DNA from: Phaeosaccion multiseriatum
Lineage: Eukaryota > Ochrophyta, other classes
Direction: 5' to 3'
Assembly (NCBI GenBank): GCA_965112735.1
Contig: OZ218962.1
Span: 1,302,001-1,366,000, forward strand
Length of the DNA: 64,000 bases
A program made the translations under genes and the position numbers. Each line of letters begins with the position of its first letter. Position 1 is the stretch's first letter. The notes beneath the pieces were generated by a model. That model worked only from the letters and a program-made list of their open reading frames with translations. It was not told the DNA's origin and did no database searches. Shown here one piece after another: positions 12,441 through 21,800 of this stretch.

Positions 12441-12465
12441 CGGGGTAGACGAAGGAGGTAGCTAG
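2..12465 (+). CDS. Nucleotidyltransferase-fold protein with duplicated Cys/His-rich C-terminus (5' partial)
   Basis: Eight exons fit GT-AG rules with consistent phase: 2-526, 658-771, 888-980, 1062-1154, 1255-1302, 6110-8279, 10676-11116 and 11171-12465 (stop TAG). The first exon is open to the window edge with no in-frame ATG, so the start lies to the left. Exon 6 holds an acidic stretch, a poly-Ala run, then a nucleotidyltransferase-like core: SGGFARDI (about 6647-6670), GDIDIHV (6711-6731) as the DxD metal motif, IEVQLV (about 6970) as a possible third acidic position, and TINAM (about 7027), which resembles the 'DFTINAM' motif of the poly(A) polymerase/CCA-adding enzyme head. Exons 7-8 add a charged region and Cys-rich modules. 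Nucleotide transfer is inferred; substrate is unknown. I do not recognise the full architecture, and the poly-Gly tail length depends on a G homopolymer. Confidence 0.7.
1303..6109 (+). repeat. 4.8-kb intron of CCT/CTC-rich polypyrimidine DNA
   Basis: This is the intron between exons 5 and 6 of the nucleotidyltransferase-like gene: donor GTGAGC at 1303, acceptor CCCCCAG ending at 6109. Roughly 1400-6010 is almost purely C and T on the coding strand: CCT triplet runs, CTCTCC runs and several 10-15 base C tracts. The C/T bias leaves long frames open in all three plus-strand phases, giving Pro/Ser/Leu-only translations; I treat these as artefacts. Short normal sequence remains at both ends, including CACACA runs near 1340-1400 and 6010-6070. 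Confidence 0.85.
1975..5990 (+). repeat. Higher-order minisatellite inside the polypyrimidine intron
   Basis: Complex words recur in fixed order, so the tract is not a plain microsatellite. A 'CCTAC' plus C-tract plus 'ATCT' marker recurs near 2048, 2776, 3155, 3555, 4467, 4882, 5302 and 5868. A word starting TCTGCTCCTCCTCTCTCTTC recurs near 1975, 2700, 3080, 3480, 4390, 4805 and 5227. A 'CTCCTACCTGCTCCCCTGCT' block recurs near 2833, 3650, 3910, 4560, 4965, 5385, 5455 and 5975. The commonest spacing is about 380-420 bases, with some doubled or deleted units, as expected from unequal exchange. Confidence 0.75.
6411..6512 (+). repeat. GCA triplet repeat encoding poly-alanine
   Basis: A run of GCA triplets with a few GTA and ACA interruptions lies in frame in exon 6, just before the nucleotidyltransferase core, and encodes about 30 residues, nearly all Ala with occasional Val and Thr. 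It separates an acidic N-terminal segment from the folded core and is probably a length-variable linker. Confidence 0.85.
8280..10675 (+). repeat. 2.4-kb intron of CCT/TCC-rich polypyrimidine DNA
   Basis: Donor GTACGT at 8280 follows a phase-1 exon end and acceptor CCACAG ends at 10675. About 8395-10660 is CCT-triplet DNA punctuated by recurrent 'CTTCCATCCTCTTCCTCCCTCC' type blocks (near 8470, 8785, 9208, 9715, 9825 and 9925), a different family of words from the upstream intron. Reading straight through the tract reaches the next exon in the wrong frame and soon meets a stop, which supports splicing. Confidence 0.85.
11686..12264 (+). other. Tandemly duplicated Cys/His-rich module
   Basis: Two copies of a module of about 65-75 residues lie in the last exon of the nucleotidyltransferase-like gene, at about 11686-11880 and 12034-12264. 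Each has CxxCGH, then an HRDS motif, then an isolated Cys, then PCLQDCCVGDCLLSDAERA. The 3' half is nearly identical at DNA level (about 11815-11876 and 12197-12258), so the duplication or gene conversion is recent. Cys/His spacing suggests zinc binding (inference). A further Cys cluster at about 11219-11290 precedes them. I do not recognise the family. Confidence 0.75.
12373..12440 (+). repeat. Uninterrupted 68-base G homopolymer in coding sequence
   Basis: Positions 12373-12440 are all G, inside a slightly longer G-rich stretch starting near 12345. It lies in the last exon of the nucleotidyltransferase-like gene and encodes poly-Gly just before VDEGGS and the TAG stop. The coding-strand RNA could form stacked G-quadruplexes. 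True length is uncertain because polymerases and sequencers slip on such runs. Confidence 0.9.
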
Positions 12466-12940
12466 TAAGACTCAGTATAATATATTAGTAGCCGGGATGG
12501 AACCCGCTCTCCTTACCAAGTTCACCTACCACTGATCGGCGAGAACCACTCCGAATCTACGTCACATCGGACGCAAAGACCATTAGGGGCCATCTAGTCT
12601 GAGGCCTTCCAGCATCAAGGACTTTGGAACCTCTAATCTCTGACCCGATCCCCTCGACCTGACCTTCCCCGCGCAGCGAACACTCTACACTCCACGACGC
12701 ACACTCCTCAGACATTAGTCATACTCCTCCTTGCAGTACGCCAAACTGCTACTCAATCCTCCTGCCCCAGTAGTCTAGCGACTCACAGTCCTCGATACAG
12801 CCCTTCCCTTCCATTCCTCTCCTCTCCGTCCACTGCCATCCCCTCCCTCTGCTCCTCCTCGAAGTACCGTCCTCAGTAGCCTGTCCACACCCACCCCCCC
12901 CACTCCTAGCTCAGACAGCCCTTCCACTGCCATCCCTCGA
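12466..12940. other. Intergenic region between convergent genes
   Basis: The nucleotidyltransferase-like gene ends at 12465 and the next gene runs on the opposite strand, so this is a shared 3' region. I see no convincing exon or RNA gene. The 'CCACTGCCATCC' word found across the window's introns occurs near 12829 and 12922. Confidence 0.4.
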
Positions 12941-13149
12941 CTCAGCTCAAGAAGCCTTGAGCTGCAGCAACGCGCCCGAGGCAGACGGCGACGACGACGA
13001 GGAGGATGAAGAGGAGGAGGAGGAGGAGGAGGAGGAGGAGGAGAGGTGATAGTCTCTCCGGGGCACGCGCTCGAGCGCAAGGTCGAAGGGAAGGTCCACC
13101 GCCGCGGGGCTGCTTCCGGGCTCCTCCTGCAACTACTCGTCCTCCTCCT

Positions 13150-16100
13150 CCTCGAAGCGGAAACCCTCCTCCCTCCCCTCCCGAGCCTCCTGCTCTGCTC
13201 TGCTTCCTGCTCCATTTCCTGCTGCATCACCAACTGGAATGCCTGCTGTTCTGCCTGATGTATCACCACCTGCTGCTGCTGCATCACCTGCTACTGCATC
13301 ACCAGCTGCTGTATCACCACCTGCTGCTGCTGCATCACCAGCTGCTGTATCACCAACTACTGTGGCTGCTCTCCGGTCGGTGACGACAAGCCGCCCATCC
13401 CCTGTGATGCGCCCCACGGCAGTTACAGGGACGCCCTCCCGAGCGCAAAAGTGTATTTGGGGGTAGGAAGGTAGTGGATGGTAGTAGAGAGGGAGTGGAG
13501 GAGGGGAGGTCGAAGGAGGAAGATGGCAGTGGGTAGTAGTAGAAGGTCGTGTACGAGGGAGGGAGTGGATGGCAGTAGAAGGGAGAGCGAAAGTGGGGTC
13601 TCCATGACAGGGAGGGGTGAGAGCTCAACTCGTCACGATCTTCCACGTCCCCTCACTACCCCACAACTCTCACCCCTTCGGGGCCACTCCTTTGTCGATC
13701 TCAAGGGAAACGTTAGAGACCAGACAGGCACACACACACACTCACTCAGCGGTGCAAAAGGTGGAGGGCCTCCGTATCGCTTGCCCGTACGCCTCCCTGC
13801 TGTAAGTACCCAAAGAACTAGCACTCACAATGTACCCATGCACTGGCACTCACCAACAATCTCCATGATAACGTGAATGGACACAATTGGGTTGCGGTGC
13901 AGGCCCGAACCGCCCGAGCCACCTGTGGGGCCGTTTGTGAGACCACAGCCGTGTGCGTGTGTGTGTGTGTGTGTGTACGTGTACGGGTGTACGTGCATGT
14001 GTGTCAGTACAGAGTACAGGGAAGAGAGGAGGAGGGGGGCGGCTGCAACATAAACAGTCCCACATCCACTGCCGTCAGTCTCTGCGTCCGCCGTCTGCAC
14101 AACGTTGAGGTCAAGCTCTGAGAGGGCCCCTCGCTTGCTGCGAGGGGCAGAGGGGGGGAGCGATACGAAAGGCCGCACCTCCTAGCTTCACAGACAGACA
14201 GAAAGAGAAACAGAGAGAGACTCCTATGCCGCCTCCACCCACTTACATCATGCCCCTGGCGGGCTTGGCCCTGTGAATGTGCTCGTCCCTGACGCTGCCC
14301 AGGCCGGCGCTGAACACGGGAGTCGCCAACCCAATGGGTAATTTGAGGGAGGCATTCCACCGACCCACCCCTATGTCCTGATTGCCAGCCAACGACCCCC
14401 TGACACTACGGACACTCATGATATGCACGCACGCACCTGCACTCTGGCAGCCCTGGCAAAGCCCGCCGCGTAGTCCGAGGACCCGTCAGACGCGCCGATC
14501 AGCACCGAGAGGGGAGGGCCAGTCGCTGTCGTTGGATGACCAACTGCTTCGGTTCCCACTACTGCGCCGCCGTCTACTGCCATCCCCTCCTCCGCAGCAC
14601 TCGCCGCCGCCACTGCCGCAGCCCGTGCTGTATCCGCATCCGAGATACCCCGCCACCCCCCGCCAGGGACAAGACCCCTCTGCCTGTTGCCTGTATGTCG
14701 CGGAGCCGCCCCGGCGCCACACTGCGGGGAAAGTTATGGGTTTCTGCCGTCCCCCCTGCTGCTGCTTCTTCTGCCCTCCAGAGTGGGCACTCGGAATTGT
14801 CGCTGAAAGCAATGACGCTATTGTCATTGGTGTTGCTCTCGTCTTTTCTTCTCGTCGTCACGTATCACCAACTGCTGCTGCTGCTGCTACTCGATCACAC
14901 GGGACAACGTCGAGCAGAGAGTGTGGGGAGAGAAAGAGAGGAAGGAGGCGCAGTTTCAGTTTCACTTGACCAACAGTGGGCCCATCCACTGCCATCTCCG
15001 CTCCAGTCCCATCCACTGCCATCTCCTCCTGCAGTGCTCAGAGTTGCTCTGTCCCGCACCAAAGAGCTCCACGTCTGTGGGGTCTCTCTTCTGTGAGAAC
15101 GTTCTCGAACATGTGGCGGTAGAAAGACTTCTCCCACTGCTCGATACAGAGAGAGAGAGAGAGAGAGGCAGGAACTCAGCTCAAGCTGACACCAGGTACT
15201 AATGCTTGACACCCGGTTCTGGCATACTGACTGACTGGCGGACACCAGGTACTGACCTGCCCGAAGCCAAGGCCGTGTGTGCTGCTGAATCTCCCTAGGC
15301 CCAACACCTTCAACGCTCCTCCTGAAAGCCCCATCCACTGCCATCCTCCCCTGTCTCCTCTTACACCACGAGACGCGCTGGAGAAGAGGGTCGATAGCGC
15401 CGCTTCATCGCGTGGGTACACCTGAAGGATAGAGAGGGAGGTGGGAGGGGGAGAGGGAGAGACAAAGAGCGCGAGAGAGAGGAGAGTCAGAGAGAGAGGG
15501 TGGGGGCGAAGAGAGCGAGTGAGAGAGGGAGAGAGATAGTCGGGTAGTTGGGTACTTGAGTTGGGTGGACAGCTACTTGCACGTGGGGCTCGCTTGCTGC
15601 CTGCGTGGGTTATAGAGCCTGTGTTGCTTCTCCGCACGCGCACTTCCACGTATCCGTCCACGGGAACAGGTATTCATCCCCCCCATTGGATCGAACCTGT
15701 TCGGTCATGTGGTCTGAGAGCAGCTCTACGATCATCTGCCCTCGAGCGCTCTCCCAGAAACTAGCCTCCGCCTCCTGCTCCTGCTCCTGCGCCCGACCTG
15801 GTACAGCAGTTGGTGATCCAGCAGCAGCGGGAGCAGCAGCAGCAGCAGTAGTAGCACTAGCACTAGCCACAGCCGACAGCAGCCCCCACGGCCCTGAGCA
15901 CAGACACGGCATTGCTGCCTGCCCCATGCAGACACCATGTGGGCGCGTGGGCCAATCTATAATTTCTCGACCTCGACATCGACCTCCCGTACTTGCCGCG
16001 GACACTGAAACTCAAATTGAGACTTCCTACCCCCTTCCCTTTCCCCGCCCTGCTGCTGTTGCTGCTCCTTCTGCTCCTCTAATCGCGCGGTGACCCGTCC

Positions 16101-16760
16101 CCTCTCTCCCACCCTCTGATCCTTGTGCATCATCCCTTCCCCATCCACCCATCCAAGCCCATCTCTCACTCAGAGAGAAGGGGGGGGGGGGGGGTACCGG
16201 TGCTTCTCCCGATGCGCTGCCATCCGCCTCCTCTTCCTCCTCCTTTTGCTGCTGCTCCTGTATCCCCAACTACTGCACTTGCACAGTGACTGCACAGCCG
16301 TCACACCGTGCCCTGCCAATAGCCGCAGCGCTCGCTCCGAGAGGGCCCTTCCCGCCTCAGAGCCTCGGGTGAAGCGTATCAACAACTCCTGTGGCTGCTG
16401 CTGGCGCGACTGGTGCTGATGAGGAGGATGGCCACTCGGACGGACCTCGAGCTCGCGAGGCATGCCGCTGCTGCTGACCACTCCCCCGGAGGGGGTGACG
16501 AGGAGGGAGGCAGGGGTGGCTGCTACCGAGATTGAAAAACGGAGGGTGGAGGTGGCTGCTCCTCCCGTCGCTCCCTCCTCCTCTGAGACGAGTGCCCGTG
16601 CTCCTGGCTGGGTCTTGGCCTGCGCCCATGTGCAGAGAAGTCCGTATCGTCCTTACTGCGAAGCCCCAAGTTGCTGCCCGGGGAGGAGGAAATCGTCCGA
16701 TGCGTGCATAGGCCTCTTTGTCCAGCAGCCGGTTCTGGGTGGTGTCCTCTGTGCAGCAGA
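13150..16760 (-). CDS. Unidentified multi-exon gene (exon set incomplete)
   Basis: Several minus-strand segments look coding and are bounded by plausible splice sites, read from high to low coordinates. About 16680-16755 gives TTQNRLLDKEAYARIGRF. Near 16330-16390 is ALRLLAGHGVTAVQSL. About 15640-15770 gives ARGQMIVELLSDHMTEQV and EYLFPWTDTW. About 15370-15420 gives VYPRDEAALSTLFSSA. About 15035-15143 gives WEKSFYRHMFENVLTEE. About 14425-14530 gives SVLIGASDGSSDYAAGFARA. About 14250-14390 gives GLATPVFSAGLGSVRDEHIH. About 13850-13930 gives GLHRNPIVSIHVIMEIVG. About 13150-13405 is an Ala/Gly/Asp-rich repeat segment. I recognise no family, and start and stop are not placed. It lies downstream of the Rab escort gene on the same strand. 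Confidence 0.4.
13250..13365. repeat. Tandem CTGCTG/CATCACC repeat
   Basis: Units built from 'CTGCTGCTGCATCACC' and 'CTGCTGTATCACCA' are tandemly arrayed. On the minus strand they encode an Ala/Gly/Asp repeat with period about five residues; on the plus strand an Ala/Ser/Pro repeat. The same TATCACCAACTGCTG word is dispersed elsewhere (14866, 15812 inverted, 18728), so the array may be a local expansion of a dispersed motif. Confidence 0.6.
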
Positions 16761-17336
16761 AAGTTTTTTTTTTGTGCCATCGATGATTCTAAAAGTAAAT
16801 CATTCGATGGTCCTCTACGGCCGGCTGTTGATTTTGCTCTTTTCCCACAGCCAATCCCTCCCTCTCTCTCCTGTAGCTACCCCACGAAGTTCCTGCGATG
16901 AAGGGGGGGGGGATGTGGTTGCGGTGGCCAAGGTCGTCCGATGAGGAGGCAGGAGCAGCAGCCATGGGTCGCGAGGGAGCCGCAACTTACCTTCGGTCGG
17001 AAGAAGCAAGGGCTTCTTTGTGACTTGGCTGCGGTTGCATTAGCTAGAGAATGCACGGCTAGGTATCAGGAGCTTCACCTCATTGGAAGGGGAACACCTC
17101 ATCAAGGACGTACGGTGAGTCGCACTTCCCTAACCTCGCTTTGCCCCTTCTATCTCCCCAACCCCAGCCAACCCAAGCAACCACTTCACCCTCTTTCCCC
17201 ATAGGACCCGCCGCACCCTCGTGGTCAAGCCAGTCCACCTCCATCTCACCGAGTGCAACTTGCTTAGCTAGGCTCCTTCATTGACACCCAGTCCAGCCAA
17301 ACGTAGCTACTACAGCGTGGCCACTCGGCGCGTAGT

Positions 17337-17565
17337 CTCTCGGGACCCCACAGCTCTTCCCCTTTCTCCCTCTTTCTCTCGGGACCCCACTGCTCTTCCC
17401 CTTTCTCCCTCCCTCTCTCGGGACCCCGCTGCTCGCTCTTCCCCTTTCTCGCTCTTTCTCTCGGGACCCCACAGCTCTTCCCCTTCTTTCTCTCTCCCTC
17501 TCTCGGGACCCCACTGCTCTTCCCCTTTCTCCCTCTTTCTCTCGGGACCCACAGCTCTTCCCTCT
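17337..17565. repeat. Minisatellite, unit about 39-43 bases
   Basis: About six copies of a unit beginning 'CTCTCGGGACCCCA', followed by CT-rich filler ('CTCTTCCCCTTTCTCC'), start near 17337, 17376, 17416, 17459, 17504 and 17540. All frames across it are open and give repetitive Gly/Pro/Glu/Arg peptides on the minus strand, which I regard as non-coding. Confidence 0.8.
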
Positions 17566-18029
17566 CTCTCTCTCTTCTGCTCTGCCCACGAAGGCAGCAG
17601 AACGAACATTGAATCGGCAAGGGCAGAGCAGGCGTATGGGCAGGCATATGGGCAGACAGGCAGCGGTCCCCGAGGGGGCTGTCCAGCAAGCAAGCCTCCA
17701 GCAGGCGTTGTGTGGGTAGGTCAGCAACGAAGAACCAACTGGTGTAGCAAGGTGTGGGTCTGTGAACGTGTGAACCGCACAGGCATATGGGCACCTGCCC
17801 AGCGGAGCAAGCACAACCGACGTGTGTATGTCCCTCGGCCTGGGCTGTGCTGCAAGCGACTCACGGCTTGACAGGCGTTCGAGGGCGAATGGACTGAGAC
17901 GGAAGTGTTCCCTCATGGCCTCTGCAGTCTGAAGCACGTCAGTTTGCAGTTTGCAGTGCATGTGACTTTGGAAAGAAAAAGGATCCTCTTTTAACTTTAA
18001 AGACTTTTAACAGACAAAGAAGAGACTCG

Positions 18030-18697
18030 ACTTCCCTCCCGTCGTGAAGGGGCGCCTTCTTCGCCCCGCAGAGAGAGCTGTTGACTCGCGTTGCACGGCC
18101 TGTGGTCATTCAGCTCCCGGCCTCGCCACCATCGCTCTGCGCAGTCCTGTGGCCGTTGCAGCGGCTGTGTCCATTGGCATGCACCCACTGCTTCCATCTC
18201 CTCGAAGAAAACACATTTCTCTCCCTGTCCCTGAGGACCTGTGGGCACGACCACTCGCTCCACGCACACTTCACATGGTCTGATCGGAGCCACTGGAGCA
18301 TCGGCAGGCCCTTAGCGTGCATGCAAGACCGCATTCTGACAGACCCACTCGTCCCACTCATCCCAATCACAGAGCAGGCGGGCATTGGCGTGGAGGAGCT
18401 GCAGCACCCCAAGTTGTCCCTCTGACGCAGCGAACATGGAGCCGCACCGCGCCATTGATTCTCTTCGAGTAAAGCTCTCGTGCGAGGATGATTGAGCAGG
18501 GACTCCACGACGGGAACGTAACGTACCCTCCCATACAAGCAACGCTCCCCCGACAGTAGCCACTTCCACACCTCCAGATTCCCTCTCGCTGCAGCACAGC
18601 CACACATGTGCTCACTCCAAGGACACCTCTCCTTCCGCGGCAGATGTTCGGATCGCAGCCACTGCAGAATACCCAGGGGGGGGCATGCCACATTCAT
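18030..18697 (-). pseudogene. Decayed ankyrin-repeat fragment of the 'LQWLR' type
   Basis: Minus-strand translations carry the signature of the ankyrin repeats common in algae, oomycetes and giant viruses: GILQWLRSEH followed by ERCPWSEHMCGCAAARGN and LEVWKWL (18697-18560), then EGQLGVLQLLHANARL (about 18440-18380), then GLPMLQWLRSDH (about 18310-18275). These pieces lie in different frames with no splice signals between them, so at least two frameshifts have occurred. No start codon or long intact frame remains. It sits 3' of the Rab escort gene on the same strand but does not look like part of it. Confidence 0.6.
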
Positions 18698-18839
18698 CCC
18701 AGGGACAGTCCTTGCCGTGAAGAGCCTGTATCACCAACCGCTGCACTCACTGCACTGACTGTACTCACTGTACTCACTGCACTCCTGCCGCCTTGCTCCG
18801 CCTGCCACCGCAGCAATAGGAGAGGGGGGGGGGGGTGCC

Positions 18840-21800
18840 CAGCCAACAAGGGAGAGAGGGGGGGGAGGTGCCCAACAACAACAAGGGAGAGAGGGGAAGG
18901 GACGGAGGGGAGAGGAGACTTGTCTTGTCACGCTTGGAACAAAGCACGTGGGAGCTGCGGGGGCGACAAAGCACGTGGGTGATCTGTGTGCTCTTGGGTG
19001 TTGACCGACCCAATCTGCGGTCTGCCTACGTACCTCTTTGTTGAGGAAGATTTGCTTGTCGAAGAAGTCAGCGTCTGGACACAGCCGCTCGAACAGCTCT
19101 TTGGCCTGGAAAGGGGTGGGTGGGAACAGATGGAACGAGAAGGAGAGATGGGGGGAAAGGAGAGGGGGAGAGGGGGAGAGTGGAGAAAGGCAGAGTGAGA
19201 GACAGAGATAGAGAGAGGTAAGACAATGAGACAATGAGGGGACATTCGCATTCAGGGCCATGCTAGACAGTTAAGACACAAGGGCTTAACCGGCCCACCG
19301 GTTCGGCCAGAGAGACAGCCCCACGCACGCACGCACAAACCCACACCTGCTCCATGGCGTCGTGAAAGTACAGCTGCTGCAGCTCCGAGCCCACCACGCC
19401 AGGCCGACACAGCCCCCTCCACGCCCGTCACCCTCTGGAGTATTACCACCATCTGTAGCATCTGTAGCACCAACATCAGTAGCAGTAGACTCGGTGGCCG
19501 CATCGGCTGGGCCTGAGGCACGTCGACGCTTTGCGCACGAGGGTCTCCCACTCCGCGCTCCACACCTCCTTCACACACGCTGCCGCAGCAAGGGCCCGCG
19601 CCGCTTCGCCCAGGCACGACCCGTCATCCGCCGCCGCCGCCGCCGCCGGAGAAGGGCTTTCTGTAGAGTTCTTCTGTAACGGTAACGGAAACGGTAACGG
19701 TCGGTCCTGCAGAGTGGTGGTGAGGTGCAGCAGACACGTCCCTGCCGAGCACACTTGGAGAGAGTCGTCCAACTGCACGGCGTGCACGGCGCAGGCGTTG
19801 TTTCCGAGGCGGGGTAGTCGGGGAGGCAGCACTCATGACGCTCACTCGGCGGCAAATACGGCCACTCACAGGGCCCTGCAGCTGCCAAGGCACACGCGGT
19901 ACGCGGTAAGAGAAGGGGGGTGCAGGAGGGGTTTCAGCAACAAGAGGAAGGGGGACCAAACAGAGTATGTGTGTGGGGTGCAGACGAGTGCGACGGAACA
20001 AAGGGCATCGCATGCATTGATTGCTTTGCTTGCTTCCTCATTCCGTCCTTTCGCTCGGCCCCGCTCTGCGCTGGTAAGGAGCCTATGGGCCGGGTGGGCA
20101 CCCCGGGGGGGCGCCCTCACCTGGGGGGGCAAGTAGCGCTCGCCGCACACGATGACGTCACAGGCGATGGCCCTGCCCCCAGGGGGCTGCGAAGCGGTGG
20201 GGACAGATCCCTCGGAGGCCTCTGCTGCTTGAGCTTGGGCCTCTGCTGCATCCCCCTCGGGGACCTCCAGAGCAATACCGATGCATCTGCGCACAGAGTG
20301 GGGGGTGGTGTTGCCCGTCTTTCGCTTGCCCTCCTTCCAGTGCCTTCCTTCGATGGTGGCGTGTGGTGCGAGCACTTCCCTGCTCTGCTCTGCCTTGCCG
20401 GTCTCTCGTTGATGAGCCACACAACTCGATGGGAGAGAAGGCAGCACAAACGTCGGCCCACGCAAGTCGGACGCTGGCTCACCTGCCCTGCTCTTACCCT
20501 ACCCTACCCTACCCTGCCCTACCCTACCCTACCCTACCATACCCTGCCCTACCCTACCCAACTAGAGTCAAGGCATTTGCCTACCCTCCTTGCCTTACTT
20601 GTTGGAAGCAGAGTCCACCACCAGGCTTGACACCCCCCGCCTGCCAGGCCACGGGAGGGGGGCACAGAGGGCATTCAATCGTGTCAATTCAGCCAATTCA
20701 GTAGTCCATTCGGTCACTTCAGTCCATTCGAGAGCAGCTTCGAGCTCTCCCCCCTCCCCTCGCCTACACACACATGGAAGGGGCAGGCAAGGCGCCTGGC
20801 AGACAAACCTCCACCCTGCCAAGTTAAGTAAGTTGGGTCCTCTCTCTGCCCCGCCCCCAAGCACACTCACCGTATACGGCCGCCACTCTGCAGAAGGCCT
20901 GCGGCAGCTCCCCAAGGCCGTACAGAGGCGCGAGGAAGGCCGTTTCCCCGAACTGCCCTAGTGCTGAGAGGTGCCGGAACACTGCCGACAGACCCTCTCG
21001 AGTGCTCGGCCGCTGCCACTGCTCGGGCTACTGCCTCCTCCTCCTCCTCCTCCTCCCCCACCCACGAGTGGCTCGGCTGCTGTTGGCGATATGCGCGCGT
21101 CCCTCTCCCTCCCGTGGTCCTCCTGCACCAGCAGCGCGAGGGCGTAGGTTACCATCTGCACGAGTTTGGGCGGCAGAGGCGCTTGCTCCAAGAAGAAGCC
21201 GAAAGGGAGTCCACGTTCTGAGGAAGAGGGAAGGGGATGGCAATGGATGTGAGTGGGCGTATGCATACTTCATGTGTGGCGTAGTGCACATTCGCGCTTT
21301 GCCTTGGCAGCAGAGCAGCCCAGCCCCGTGGCATGACTTGTAAACCCCACTCCCAGCGGAAACTCAGACTGGAATCTCACACGCACACACACACACGCAC
21401 ACGCACACGCACACTCACGTAATCGCTGTAGGTGGCGCCTTTATTCTGTGGTCGCTGCAACAGGGCCCCTGCCACCTTCCTCGTTCTGGTGGAGTACCTC
21501 TTCTCTGGAGAGAGGGTGGAGATTGGCGACTTGCTGACTAACTGATTTTCTTTCAAATGCCTCCCTTTCCCTTGCACCGTTTCGGCGAGCCCCTGTCTCA
21601 TGCCATGCCCCTGCCCATATGCCTTGCCTGCCTGGTGCCCCAGTCGTTGACGAACTGCAGGAACTTCATCATCTTGCGCTTCTCCAGGGGGGTCAGCAGC
21701 CCCGTCTGGAACATGTCGCTAAGGGACGGGAGGCGAGGAACACGAGGGGGGTGGCGGGCAGGACCCGAGGGGGGCGGGACGCAGAGCAGGGCAACGCCTT

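Noticed and set aside
17264-17961. Minus-strand repetitive Gly-Pro-Glu-Arg protein
   Set aside because: Explained by a non-coding minisatellite that is open in several frames at once.
20496-20561. CCCTA array as a telomere or interstitial telomere relic
   Set aside because: Only about 65 bases, degenerate and inside a gene intron; a microsatellite is simpler.
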